Below, in pieces: positions 9,117 through 18,190 of a DNA stretch of 64,000 nucleotides. A program made the translations under genes and the position numbers. This DNA comes from Muribaculum sp. (GTDB lineage Bacteria; Bacteroidota; Bacteroidia; Bacteroidales; Muribaculaceae), in assembly GCA_023667055.1 (NCBI GenBank), contig JAMPAV010000005.1, forward strand, positions 22,476 to 86,475, in the 5' to 3' direction. Position 1 is the first letter of the stretch; every line of letters starts with the position of its first letter. The notes under the pieces were generated by a model. The model did not search any database. It was not told the origin of the DNA and saw nothing but the letters and a program-made list of their open reading frames with translations.

Positions 9117-9707
9117 TCAGAAAAGGCGAGGCTGGCAGGGTCCGTATGACCTGCGGTGGTGAGGGGTAAGACCCAGAGTGTCGAGGGCTTCAAGATGCTC
9201 TTTTGTGGGATAACCCATGTTTCTTTCCCAACCGTAGCCCGGACATTCTTTGGCAAGTCTCTGCATCAGTTCGTCGCGATGGGTCTTTGCAAGTACGGAT
9301 GCCGCAGCAATACTCATGTAGGTGGCGTCTCCTTTCACCACTGTATCACAAGCCACGTTGCGCCATGGCTTGAACCTATTGCCATCCACTATAACATGCT
9401 CCGGCACAATGCCAAGGGCATCAAGCGCACGCTGCATTCCAATGATAGAAGCATTGAGAATGTTTATGCGGTCTATTTCTTCAGGGCTTACCATTACAAC
9501 TGCCCATGATATAGCCTCTTTTTCAATAATAGGGCGCAACTGTTCCCTTTGTTTTGCCGTCAGTTGTTTGGAATCATTCAGTAATTCGTTGTTGAAATCA
9601 GGAGGCAGGACAACCGCAGCGCAACTCACAGGGCCGGCAAGACATCCGCGCCCCGCCTCGTCGCACCCGGCCTCCACCACACCCTCGGTCATATATTTTT
9701 TCAGCAT
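9117..9707 (-). CDS. rnhB: Ribonuclease HII
   Basis: Endonuclease that cuts RNA in RNA-DNA hybrids and removes misincorporated ribonucleotides. The catalytic DEAGRG motif is at residues 16-21 (D16, E17), with VIVDGNRFKPW, KGDATYMSIAAASVLAKTHRD and the C-terminal YPTKEHLEAL typical of the HII family. 196 residues is standard. It follows the receiver/PPDK_N gene by 29 bases in the same direction and is probably the last gene of that long transcript. Confidence 0.95.
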   Translation of the reverse strand: MLKKYMTEGVVEAGCDEAGRGCLAGPVSCAAVVLPPDFNNELLNDSKQLTAKQREQLRPIIEKEAISWAVVMVSPEEIDRINILNASIIGMQRALDALGIVPEHVIVDGNRFKPWRNVACDTVVKGDATYMSIAAASVLAKTHRDELMQRLAKECPGYGWERNMGYPTKEHLEALDTLGLTPHHRRSYGPCQPRLF

Positions 9708-9736
9708 GTTTTTATTCAGGACTATAGGGTACTCTT

Positions 9737-12700
9737 TTAACCCTCAACATTGGTAAGCGAATGTAGAATTGTTGGTTTGGCGACTATGCCTTTCCCTTTG
9801 CGGCCATTGATGGCTATGGGAAGGGGATCCCGGAATTCGACCACCCTTAGTTGACCTTTCTCGTAAATGGCGGGTTGTTCGTTCAGGTATGCCTCGTCGA
9901 AGAAACCATTGTCTGCAGCGGGGTCCACCGTGAAGTATCCCACTCCGAAGGAGGTGAGATTCTGGAAGAAATGGGTGCCTTGCGATGGCTCAATGCGATA
10001 GCCGCGCATAGCATACTCCACAATTACCCGCGCTCCGGCTATCTGTGGCCAGCGTACTGGAATGCCAAGTGCAGAGTCGCTTGATCCCCAGCGTCCGGGC
10101 CCTATCAGTACGTATGGGCGGTTTTGCTCAAGCATCATGCGGTTTACAGCCTCCACATCCTGAGCCAATTCCACATTATGTGCCGGGTCAAAACCTTCGC
10201 TTCGCACATATACCACAGTCTTGACATTGTCCATCATGCCATGGCCAAGCGCTGACTCGCTCTTCACAATCAGTTTGGAGTCAGGCACATCGAGCATAGA
10301 GTCGTCAAGCATTTCTTTCCTATCAACAATCGGACGCATCTGAAGCCAATAAAGAGTGCCCTTGAAGTCGCTTTTGTTGGCATCGGGGGCGATAAGTCCG
10401 GCAAACTCGATTTCCACGGGGCGTCCCATTTCATATTGACCGGTGGCAAGCATCAGTTCGGTGGCTTTAGCGAGCGGATACACGTTTTGTTTCAATACAT
10501 TTGCGAATGTAAGTAATTTTCGTCCTGCTCCAAACTCGCTGTCGCGTATCATGTAGTCGTTGAGGTCAAATGTGGATACAAGGAATTTTAGTGCGCCGGT
10601 CTTGAATGCCTCAGCCACAGTGATTCTCTTGAGGTTGAAGGCATCGTTGGTGCTGAAATCAGTGGCTTCGGAGTGCTGAAGCGCATAGATGTGCTTCTGA
10701 GTGTCGCGCAGGGCAAGTTGCACGGTCGAGGTCTGCAGGGCTTTGCCCGGATGCTTTGGCGAGAAGCGGAGTGCCAGTCCTCCATCGACTATATATTTTC
10801 CAAGTCCGGCCGCAACCTCCACCACTCCTTCCTCGGCTTGCTCGTCTCCGACGGGATAATAGTTGAGCGACCGCCCGACTCCGGAAAAAGATGGGAAATA
10901 CAGTTCACCATGTTCTTCTCCTATCACTTCCTGAAGAATCACAGCCATCTTTTCCTGGTCGATGACATTGCTTGTGGCGTTCATATACGACTTCGAGTCA
11001 GCGAAGAATACGGATGCATACACACCTTTCACGGCATTGCACAGTTGCCTCATCATCTTCTCCCGATTGTCGAGATGCGGAATCATGTAGGTGGAATATA
11101 TACCGGCAAATGGCTGATAATGCGAATCTTCAAGCAAAGAGCTGCTGCGCACGGCAAGTGGTCTATCTACTACATCGAAGAGATATTCGAAATCATCTTT
11201 AAGGCTCTTGGGGAGTTTTGCGTTGAGGAATGTACGGAGTATCTCATCGTCGGATGTATCGCTTAGGGCTATGGGGTAGAGATTGTTGGACTCCATGAAC
11301 TCATCGAATATATCCGTGCATATCACCACGGTGCGAGGTATGCGGATGCTTATTCCGTCGAGATTGTCAAATTCAGGATGACGCTTTATTATCTGGTCGA
11401 TGAATGCGAGTCCGCGTCCTTTCCCGCCGAGTGAGCCTTGGCCTATGCGGGCAAAACTGCTATAGCGGTCAAAGCGTCCCTTTCGGAAAATTGCCACCAC
11501 ACCTCTGTTTTTCATTCGCCTGTATTCCACGATGCAGTCGAAAATCATCTGCCTCACGAGGGGTGCTTGCTCCATGCTCTCAAACCGAAAACTGTTGAGC
11601 GCTTCCGCAATAGGGAAAATGGCACGGCTGTAGAGCCATCGTGAGAAGTCATTGTTGGCACAATGTCGAAACAGAGCTTCAGAGGGTATGTTGTTGACCT
11701 GCATCTGTAGGTCTTTCAGTTCGTGGAAGCGCATAAGTTCATTACCGGTCAGAGGGTCTTTCACGATGAAGTCTCCGAAACCGAAGAGGAAATCTACAGC
11801 CTTGCCAAGATCCTGGGGCAGAGTCTTGCTGCTTTTGTCAAGGAATGTCAGTCTCATGGCCTGGGCAATGTGGCGGTTGGCTGTTTCCTGACTCTCAAGA
11901 ATGATAGGTATGAAAGGGTTTCGCTCATGCACGTATGCGGCAAAACGCATACCGGCATGAGGATCCTTCACGCCGCCGCGTGGAAACCGAACGTCGCTAA
12001 TGATTCCAAGCAGGTGCTTCCCATATCGGTCAAAAAGTTGCTGAGCCTCTTCATAGTCTCGGGCAAGAAGCACTTTCGGTCGCCCACGCATGCGAAGCAT
12101 GCGTTCGTGGTCGTTGAGCGCTTCAGTGGAGAATTCCATAGATTGCTTAAGGAGGTGCTTGAAAAGATGTGGCAGAATCGAACTGTAGAAACGGATGGAG
12201 TCCTCCACAAGCAGTATGCATTGCACCCCAACATCGAGAATGTCGATTTCGGCATTCATACGGTCTTCCATCAGCTTGATGATAGCAAGTATGAGGTCCA
12301 CGTTCCCAAGCCAGGAAAACACATAATCTACACCGGAGAGGTCTTCGTTGGCAATTCTCCGCCTTACTTCTTTGGAGAAAGGAGTTAATACCACGAATGG
12401 GATGTCGGGATATAGCTGCTTGATTTTTTTAGCTTGTGTGAATGTGTCGGTGACATCCACGCCAGGCATTGCCATTATGAGGTCGAAACTCTTTGTGTCC
12501 AGCCGATCGAACGCTTCCTCGTAATTCGCCACCATGGTGAATCGTGGCGGTGAGCTTAGGTTAAGCGCCACGTATTCGTAATATACCTGTTCCTCCACGC
12601 GTCCGTCTTCTTCCATCATGAAGGCATCGTAGGGGGTGGCAATAAGCAAAACAGAAAAGACACGCTTTTGCATCAGGTCTGCAAAAGCCGTGTCTCTAAG

Positions 12701-12739
12701 ATGTATATTCCGCGGTGTGCGGTCGTTATATGCGTTCAC
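9737..12739 (-). CDS. Tandem receiver-like domains fused to a PEP-synthase ATP-grasp (PPDK_N) domain
   Basis: 1000 residues with a GTG start at 12739, seven bases after hemD. Residues ~30-165 and ~170-330 look like two receiver-type modules (FSVLLIATPYDAFMM with DLIMAMPGVDV and PFVVLTPFSKEV; then CILLVEDSIRFYSS with GIISDVRFP and FIPIILESQET). From ~430 the PPDK N-terminal ATP-binding domain follows: GQGSLGGKGRGLAFID, IRIPRTVVICTDIFDEFM, VRSSSLLEDSHYQPFAGIYSTY. The swivelling phosphohistidine domain (TGG...SHAAIVAR type) and the C-terminal TIM barrel of true PEP synthase are absent, so despite the usual 'phosphoenolpyruvate synthase' label it should not make PEP. Activity and partner are unknown; a phosphotransfer or regulatory role is inferred. 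Confidence 0.75.
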   Translation of the reverse strand: MNAYNDRTPRNIHLRDTAFADLMQKRVFSVLLIATPYDAFMMEEDGRVEEQVYYEYVALNLSSPPRFTMVANYEEAFDRLDTKSFDLIMAMPGVDVTDTFTQAKKIKQLYPDIPFVVLTPFSKEVRRRIANEDLSGVDYVFSWLGNVDLILAIIKLMEDRMNAEIDILDVGVQCILLVEDSIRFYSSILPHLFKHLLKQSMEFSTEALNDHERMLRMRGRPKVLLARDYEEAQQLFDRYGKHLLGIISDVRFPRGGVKDPHAGMRFAAYVHERNPFIPIILESQETANRHIAQAMRLTFLDKSSKTLPQDLGKAVDFLFGFGDFIVKDPLTGNELMRFHELKDLQMQVNNIPSEALFRHCANNDFSRWLYSRAIFPIAEALNSFRFESMEQAPLVRQMIFDCIVEYRRMKNRGVVAIFRKGRFDRYSSFARIGQGSLGGKGRGLAFIDQIIKRHPEFDNLDGISIRIPRTVVICTDIFDEFMESNNLYPIALSDTSDDEILRTFLNAKLPKSLKDDFEYLFDVVDRPLAVRSSSLLEDSHYQPFAGIYSTYMIPHLDNREKMMRQLCNAVKGVYASVFFADSKSYMNATSNVIDQEKMAVILQEVIGEEHGELYFPSFSGVGRSLNYYPVGDEQAEEGVVEVAAGLGKYIVDGGLALRFSPKHPGKALQTSTVQLALRDTQKHIYALQHSEATDFSTNDAFNLKRITVAEAFKTGALKFLVSTFDLNDYMIRDSEFGAGRKLLTFANVLKQNVYPLAKATELMLATGQYEMGRPVEIEFAGLIAPDANKSDFKGTLYWLQMRPIVDRKEMLDDSMLDVPDSKLIVKSESALGHGMMDNVKTVVYVRSEGFDPAHNVELAQDVEAVNRMMLEQNRPYVLIGPGRWGSSDSALGIPVRWPQIAGARVIVEYAMRGYRIEPSQGTHFFQNLTSFGVGYFTVDPAADNGFFDEAYLNEQPAIYEKGQLRVVEFRDPLPIAINGRKGKGIVAKPTILHSLTNVEG

Positions 12740-12745
12740 TTCTTG

Positions 12746-13501
12746 TCATTGTTTCATTTGCGACTCGAGAAATTTCTCAAGGGCTGCTGTCATGGAGGGA
12801 GTTTCCGGGGTCGGTGCGCTGAAGTCAAGGCGGAATCCGGCTTCCTCTACGGCTTTTGCAGTTGTGGGGCCGAAAGTGCCGATGAATTTGCCATTCTTGG
12901 CCTGGTCGAAGTCGGGAAAGTTCTTTTCAAGCGACTTGATACCTGACGGGGAGAAGAACAGAAGCACGTCATAATCAAACGGTTCATCAGGTGTGAAGTC
13001 GTTGGTAAGTGTGCGAAACATAACGGCCTTTGTCAGGTCAATGCCGAGTTTCTCAAGGCTTGTACTGTCTTCATGATTCTGGTCGCTGACAGGCATAAGG
13101 AATTTCTCCTTCTTTATTTTATTTACAGCTGCAAGGAATTGTGGGTCGGTGAGTTTCCCAGTGGTGCCAAAAGCTATCTTGCGCTTGCGATATACGATAT
13201 ATTTCTGAAGATATAGGGCTATCTGTTCGGTGGTGCACACGTATCGCATGTCATCGGGGACGTTAACCCTTGATTCCTCGCACATACGGAAATAGTGGTC
13301 CACTGCTGTGCGCGATGTGAAAATAATCGCAGTGTAGTCGGCAAGATTGATTCTCTGCGGACGGAATTCCTTGACAGTCAGTCCTTCTACTTTTATCATT
13401 GAGCGGAATACCACTTCCACTCCATATTTTTGCGCTATGTCATAGTATGGGCTTTTGCCAGATGCAGGTTGTGGTTGAGACACCAAAATCTTCTTTATCA
13501 T
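12746..13501 (-). CDS. hemD: Uroporphyrinogen-III synthase family protein
   Basis: 251 residues of the two-lobed HemD fold: MIKKILVSQPQPA at the start of lobe 1, IIFTSRTAVDHYF, then lobe 2 with DVLLFFSPSGIKSLEKNFP and GTFGPTTAKAVEEAGF, the conserved glycine/threonine loop of the family. HemD cyclises hydroxymethylbilane to uroporphyrinogen III. No other tetrapyrrole gene is in the window, and the protein sits next to DUF4271 as is common in Bacteroidales genomes, so whether it really acts in haem synthesis in this organism is open. Confidence 0.82.
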   Translation of the reverse strand: MIKKILVSQPQPASGKSPYYDIAQKYGVEVVFRSMIKVEGLTVKEFRPQRINLADYTAIIFTSRTAVDHYFRMCEESRVNVPDDMRYVCTTEQIALYLQKYIVYRKRKIAFGTTGKLTDPQFLAAVNKIKKEKFLMPVSDQNHEDSTSLEKLGIDLTKAVMFRTLTNDFTPDEPFDYDVLLFFSPSGIKSLEKNFPDFDQAKNGKFIGTFGPTTAKAVEEAGFRLDFSAPTPETPSMTAALEKFLESQMKQ

Positions 13502-13548
13502 CTTTTCAATTTTTCACTTAGCCTAATTTTGCTTTGTTTTATAATAGA

Positions 13549-14253
13549 TTAACCCAGCAATGAACTTGCCAGGCCAAAGGTTATGGTCATTGGTATTATT
13601 TCCAGACTGCAAAGATAATATAAAAAAACGACCCACAACGAACTTTCTGTAAAAAAAATGCGAAATCCTTTAACAATAAATACGATTTTCACTAAAATTA
13701 ACATAAAGAGGCCAACAATGGTGATTGTGGGTGAATATTCAGGGTAGGCAAGGGCAATCAAGGCGAGAGGAAGAAATACTGCACCTCCAAGGGCTATGGA
13801 AGACGTGAATCCGCGCACCCACATCTTAGTGTGAAGGTTGTCGCTGAAGACATGGCCAACGGAATAATATGTCAGCCACATCAGCCCTGTGTATGCACAG
13901 GCCAGGCCCATGCATATACCCATTGGAATCAGGATTCCTTCGTAGCTTATTGTGATGTCAGGTATGTCTGCCGGCGACCACACAAGGTTGCCATAATGTA
14001 AGACTCCTTTGCATAGCAGAACTCCGAGACTGCATGATGACAGCAAGACGGCAAAGAGCATAAAAGATGTCTCTCTCACTGTGACATCAAACATATTCTC
14101 GCGTTCCCGAACGCCTATTACATCGCGCAGGAATGCACCTGCAAACTTGAAGTTTCCTTTCACGCGTGTGCAAGTAAGGAAGAAAATCACAAATAGCAGT
14201 AAATAGATCCAGCTCACATCGTTTTGGTCTATGGTAAAATGCAGTCCGTTCAT
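13549..14253 (-). CDS. DUF4271 membrane protein
   Basis: 234 residues with about six membrane segments (WIYLLLFVIFFLTC, SFMLFAVLLSSCSLGVLLC, MGICMGLACAYTGLMWLTY and more), matching the DUF4271 family of Bacteroidetes, whose function is unknown. An upstream TTG at 14262 is in frame, but the ATG at 14253 overlaps the stop of the epimerase gene as ATGA and is the better start. It is followed after 47 bases by hemD, the usual partner of this family in the phylum. Confidence 0.8.
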   Translation of the reverse strand: MNGLHFTIDQNDVSWIYLLLFVIFFLTCTRVKGNFKFAGAFLRDVIGVRERENMFDVTVRETSFMLFAVLLSSCSLGVLLCKGVLHYGNLVWSPADIPDITISYEGILIPMGICMGLACAYTGLMWLTYYSVGHVFSDNLHTKMWVRGFTSSIALGGAVFLPLALIALAYPEYSPTITIVGLFMLILVKIVFIVKGFRIFFTESSLWVVFLYYLCSLEIIPMTITFGLASSLLG

Positions 14254-15260
14254 TTCATCCAACCTTCTTTTCTATACCAGTCAATACTTTCCGACACTCC
14301 GTCGTTGAGAGATGTTGGTGCTGTAAATCCAAAAGACTCTTTTGCTTTGCTGACATCAGCACTCCAGTTGCGTTGCTTCATGATGTTGTATTTGTCTGTG
14401 TTGAGTGTGGATGGTTTGCCCCTTACAATTCCGATTTTTTCCGACACCCAGCTGACTGCCTTCGTACCCCATAGAGGCACTTTCACCGGAATGATGAGTT
14501 TCTTGCCGAGTTTATGCGCCACAAGCGAACGAAACTCCGCCTGGGAATAAGCGCGCGGTTCTGCAATATTGTAAATCTCCCTTACGGGTGCCTTCTCCAA
14601 AGCCTCATACACCGCAAGAGCAAGATCCGGTGCATATATGAAGGTCAGAAGTTGCTTACGGAATCCTACGGAGAAATCAAAACCCTTGCGCATAGCGTCA
14701 AACATCAGGAAATAATCCCTGTCGCGCGGACCATATATGCCGGTGCATCGGAATATGATGTAAGGCACAGAATGCATCTGAAGCAGCATTTCCGCCTTCA
14801 GTTTCGAAGCCCCATATCGTGTGTTGGGTTGCGGTATCATCTTTTCATTGAAAGGGGTATATTCTCCTTCGTTGCCCGGTCCCATGGCAGATAGCGAACT
14901 TATGTAGAGAAATTTCTCCGGCATCATCCCTGTTCGTTCGAGAGTCTCCACAAATGTGCGGAGAAGGTCATGGTTGATATGGTCGAACTCCTTATAGCGC
15001 AAACATTTCGTAGCACCGAGGTTATATACAATCCAGTCCCATTTCTCACCAGCCGGAAGAGTTTCCGTAAGGGCACGTTCCACTTCGGCCGGACTCTCGA
15101 AATCGAAGACCACCTTCTTCACACCATCCTTGGGAAACCATCGGGTGGATGTGGATTCCCTCACTCCGGCATATATTTCGAAATCGGGATGCTTCACCCC
15201 TTCCGCAAGAAGGTGGGAGCCGAGAAAACCTCCGGCTCCCACTATCAGTACTTTCTTCAT
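14250..15260 (-). CDS. NAD-dependent epimerase/dehydratase (extended SDR)
   Basis: 336 residues. The N-terminal dinucleotide motif VLIVGAGGFLGSHL (GxxGxxG), the serine of the triad in LYISSLSAMG, and YGASKLKAEM (YxxxK) identify an extended short-chain dehydrogenase/reductase. YIIFRCTGIYGPRDRDYF and FIYAPDLALAVYEAL are typical of nucleotide-sugar epimerases. Substrate cannot be assigned. The start overlaps the stop of the GH13 gene (ATGA) and the end overlaps DUF4271 (ATGA), so GH13, this gene and DUF4271 are translationally linked. Confidence 0.87.
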   Translation of the reverse strand: MKKVLIVGAGGFLGSHLLAEGVKHPDFEIYAGVRESTSTRWFPKDGVKKVVFDFESPAEVERALTETLPAGEKWDWIVYNLGATKCLRYKEFDHINHDLLRTFVETLERTGMMPEKFLYISSLSAMGPGNEGEYTPFNEKMIPQPNTRYGASKLKAEMLLQMHSVPYIIFRCTGIYGPRDRDYFLMFDAMRKGFDFSVGFRKQLLTFIYAPDLALAVYEALEKAPVREIYNIAEPRAYSQAEFRSLVAHKLGKKLIIPVKVPLWGTKAVSWVSEKIGIVRGKPSTLNTDKYNIMKQRNWSADVSKAKESFGFTAPTSLNDGVSESIDWYRKEGWMK

Positions 15261-17698
15261 TCAGCAATCGCTTTGTATGTTTTGTTTCCTTTCTTCACTA
15301 TATGTATTTCTCCCTGCACAGGATTCTTTATCCTGATGCCCTGGAGATTGAAATATTCAGCGGGGGAGTTTTCATCGTAATTGCCGATGGTCTCGACTTC
15401 GTTCACTGCGGCTGTGCCTATCACAATGTAGCAGTTGGCCGGAACAGTGACCTTACCTACCGATGCATCAAATGTGCTTTCGTTGCCGTATGATGTGGAT
15501 AGAACCTTGTAGTCGGCATTGTCTTTTGTTGGGAAATCGAAACTGAAGGTGATGGCCTTATCCACATTGGGGTTTATGAATGTAAACACGCTTCCTGTTC
15601 CTGCCACAGACTTCATTGTGCGTCCGTTTGCCCAATTGGAAGCTTTGCACGCTGATGTGAAAGAGGCATCCTTTGCAAATATTTCGGGATTGCCGTTGCG
15701 GATTGCCGCGAGTTCACTGTAGCTTTGCACAAGACCCGCGCGATATGGGTTGCTGAGCATGTTCCAGTTCACAGTCTTGGGGTCTGTGTTGTTGCCACCA
15801 TCCTCGTTCTTTGTGTTTTCCTCATTGCCCATTTCAGAGAATTGCCATATCATATGTGCCCCCGGAGCCATAAACATCTGGGCTGCTGTGCTTCCGAGGC
15901 GTATCATAGCGGTTTTGGTCTGCTGCACCTGGCTCACGCCAAAAGCCCGCTGCTTGTAGGCAAGCCTTTGTTCGTCATGGCTCTCAAGATAGCTTACGGT
16001 AGAACCCCATGTCCTTCCCCAGTTGGGAGCATAGAAACCTTCAAGTCCGGAATTGTCCTGATATCCCATGGCAAACTGGCATCCTTGCTCATTGAGATTA
16101 CTCCAGTTGAGCTGACCGAATTCTGCCATCGCATTCTCCTCTCTCGCCTCTGCAAGGTTCTCATTAATGAAGTAGGCGTTGGGGTTGACCTCATCCATTG
16201 CAAGCTGAATGGCACGCATATTGTCAATGCGGCTTTGGTTGAAGGCGTTGGTGGCCGCATCTCCGCTGTTGGCGTAGGAATCGTTAAGGCCGAGACCCTT
16301 CACAAGGTCAAATCTGAAACCATCCACCTTATATTCTTCCAGCCAATATTTCACACAGTCATACCATTGCTGCCTTACAAGCGGATGTCCCTGATTGAAA
16401 TCATTGAGTACGCTGTAGGCATGGGGGGCAGTGGCATTGTACATGGGATTGCTGCCAACAGGATACATCCTATACCATGGATGTTGCCAGTCACTTTGGT
16501 TAAACACCATGTCGAGAATCACCGCTATTCCCTGGCGGTGGCATTCATCGATGAATGCCTTGTAGTCGTCGGGAGTGCCGTAAGCCTTGTCGGGAGCAAA
16601 ATAGAAGTTGGGATTATAGCCCCAGGATATGTTGCCGTTGAACTCGGTGATGGGAAGGAGTTCCACCGCATTGATGCCCAAAGATTTCAGATATGATATC
16701 TTTTCCATGGCAAGACGCACCGTGCCGTTGCCTCTGGCCTGGCCTTCAGTACCCGTGAAATCGCGGATAAGAAGTTCATAGATAATGAGATTGTCTTTAT
16801 CCACACCCTTGAAATCCTTCACCTTCCAGTCATAGTCGTTTATGTCTGATTTATATACCGCCAGACACACATTGGGCACTTTGCCTGCAGGGTATGCCGG
16901 AAGATTCGGGAATACAGATGCCGGAATGTACTTGTCATTGTCCGGATCAAGCACAAGACGTGCATACGGGTCGCCCACGCTTATGGTGCCATCTACAAGA
17001 TAATAATAGAGATATGTCTCCCCATCCTTAATGCCCGAAATGGTCTGCCAGAAATATTGGATACCATCTACCGTATCCACATACATTGCGCCCGACTCAG
17101 TTTCGGCATAGTCGTTCCAGCTGCCGATAATGCTGATACTACTTTTGCCTGGGGCGGCAAGACAGAATGTAACACTACCGTCGGAATTGCGCACGCCCCC
17201 CATCACAGGTTTGCCACCCGGATATGGTTTCGATTCTGCCTGCGTGGGTGTATCCTGGCCTTGCGACATCACATCAAGGAATATGTCGCCACCTCCTACG
17301 GCACGTCCGCTTTTCGTCCCATCAGCATTGCGGAACACAAACGCGAGCCGGCGTACAGTCTCAGTTGCACTCGTAACACCATAAAAATCACGGATATTAC
17401 CTATAAACAAACGCCATACATTGGGCGATACGTATTCAAGTTTATATTTGGCGGCATTGTCAAGCCATGTGCTTGGCGCATGTTGCCAATCTCCCTTGTT
17501 TGTGCATACTCCGGTATATGCATAGAGAGCTGTGCTTTCAGATGTGTCGGCAAGGCCCTTGTCACCTTGGTCTGCATAAAAGTATATCCATACGTTTTCG
17601 GAGTCTTCATAAAGAGGACTCGGCTCGGAAGAAACCTGCGCCTGCGATGCCGCTATTCCACCGAGAAGGATTGAAATGAGTAGTAGAAGTTTTTTCAT
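15257..17698 (-). CDS. Secreted GH13 alpha-glucanase (amylase/pullulanase-like)
   Basis: 813 residues with a signal peptide (MKKLLLLISILLGGIAASQA). N-terminal beta domains include an early-set/CBM48-like module around residues 170-260. The GH13 barrel follows, with catalytic residues visible as D464 (in DGFRFD, nucleophile), E513 (in INENLAE, acid/base) and D575 (in ESHDEQR), plus YELLIRDFTG and VILDMVFNQSD. The C-terminus (EYFNLQGIRIKNP, then GEIHIVKKGNKTYK) is the short tail found on many secreted Prevotella/Bacteroides proteins. Likely cleaves alpha-1,4 or alpha-1,6 glucans in periplasm or at the surface; no SusC/D pair is adjacent. Its stop overlaps the epimerase start. Confidence 0.92.
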   Translation of the reverse strand: MKKLLLLISILLGGIAASQAQVSSEPSPLYEDSENVWIYFYADQGDKGLADTSESTALYAYTGVCTNKGDWQHAPSTWLDNAAKYKLEYVSPNVWRLFIGNIRDFYGVTSATETVRRLAFVFRNADGTKSGRAVGGGDIFLDVMSQGQDTPTQAESKPYPGGKPVMGGVRNSDGSVTFCLAAPGKSSISIIGSWNDYAETESGAMYVDTVDGIQYFWQTISGIKDGETYLYYYLVDGTISVGDPYARLVLDPDNDKYIPASVFPNLPAYPAGKVPNVCLAVYKSDINDYDWKVKDFKGVDKDNLIIYELLIRDFTGTEGQARGNGTVRLAMEKISYLKSLGINAVELLPITEFNGNISWGYNPNFYFAPDKAYGTPDDYKAFIDECHRQGIAVILDMVFNQSDWQHPWYRMYPVGSNPMYNATAPHAYSVLNDFNQGHPLVRQQWYDCVKYWLEEYKVDGFRFDLVKGLGLNDSYANSGDAATNAFNQSRIDNMRAIQLAMDEVNPNAYFINENLAEAREENAMAEFGQLNWSNLNEQGCQFAMGYQDNSGLEGFYAPNWGRTWGSTVSYLESHDEQRLAYKQRAFGVSQVQQTKTAMIRLGSTAAQMFMAPGAHMIWQFSEMGNEENTKNEDGGNNTDPKTVNWNMLSNPYRAGLVQSYSELAAIRNGNPEIFAKDASFTSACKASNWANGRTMKSVAGTGSVFTFINPNVDKAITFSFDFPTKDNADYKVLSTSYGNESTFDASVGKVTVPANCYIVIGTAAVNEVETIGNYDENSPAEYFNLQGIRIKNPVQGEIHIVKKGNKTYKAIAE

Positions 17699-17729
17699 AG
17701 CTATTTAGACTTTATAAATTACTGATTGT

Positions 17730-18167
17730 TTACTCTTCATCCGGGACGTATGTGGCTTCGCGCATCTCACGATATTCCTCCCAGTCGGGATCATCAGAGG
17801 CATCAAATTTGAGCGGCATGGGCGGCACATCGGCAAGCGCCCGGTTGAAGACCTTGCTGAAGATGTTGAGGCTGTGGGTATAGAACACCCAGTCTCTTCG
17901 ACCGTCGCCGGTATATATGCCGGTCATTACGGCCGATTTGTCCTTCCCGAATTCATCAAGCAGGGCGGTTGTGGCCAAATCCATGAGTTCGGAATCCTTG
18001 TCCGACGGCATCCCGTCCGGTAGAGGTTCATAGTCCCAGCTCACAGTGACACGCACCGGGAATTTGCCCGGCTTCTGCCATTTCTCTATGTTGTCGCGGC
18101 CGGTGACTATTATCGTCTTGCCATCTTCTCCCTCAGCGGGATAACTCCACCATTTGTCAGTTTTCAT
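17730..18167 (-). CDS. DUF695 domain protein
   Basis: 145 residues. The segments RVTVSWDYEPLPDGMPSD, LLDEFGKDKSAVMTGIYTGDGRRDWVFYTHS, PPMPLKF and DPDWEEYREMR are hallmarks of DUF695, a small soluble domain of unknown function. No signal peptide. It lies between phoH (23 bases upstream) and the GH13 gene (31 bases downstream) in the same direction; no functional link to either is evident. Confidence 0.85.
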   Translation of the reverse strand: MKTDKWWSYPAEGEDGKTIIVTGRDNIEKWQKPGKFPVRVTVSWDYEPLPDGMPSDKDSELMDLATTALLDEFGKDKSAVMTGIYTGDGRRDWVFYTHSLNIFSKVFNRALADVPPMPLKFDASDDPDWEEYREMREATYVPDEE

Positions 18168-18190
18168 TGTTTTCGGTGTTTTCAGTGGTT

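Noticed and set aside
15725..16696. 323-codon open frame on the plus strand
   Set aside because: Antisense to the catalytic domain of the GH13 gene, which has full active-site motifs. High GC codons open the opposite frame.
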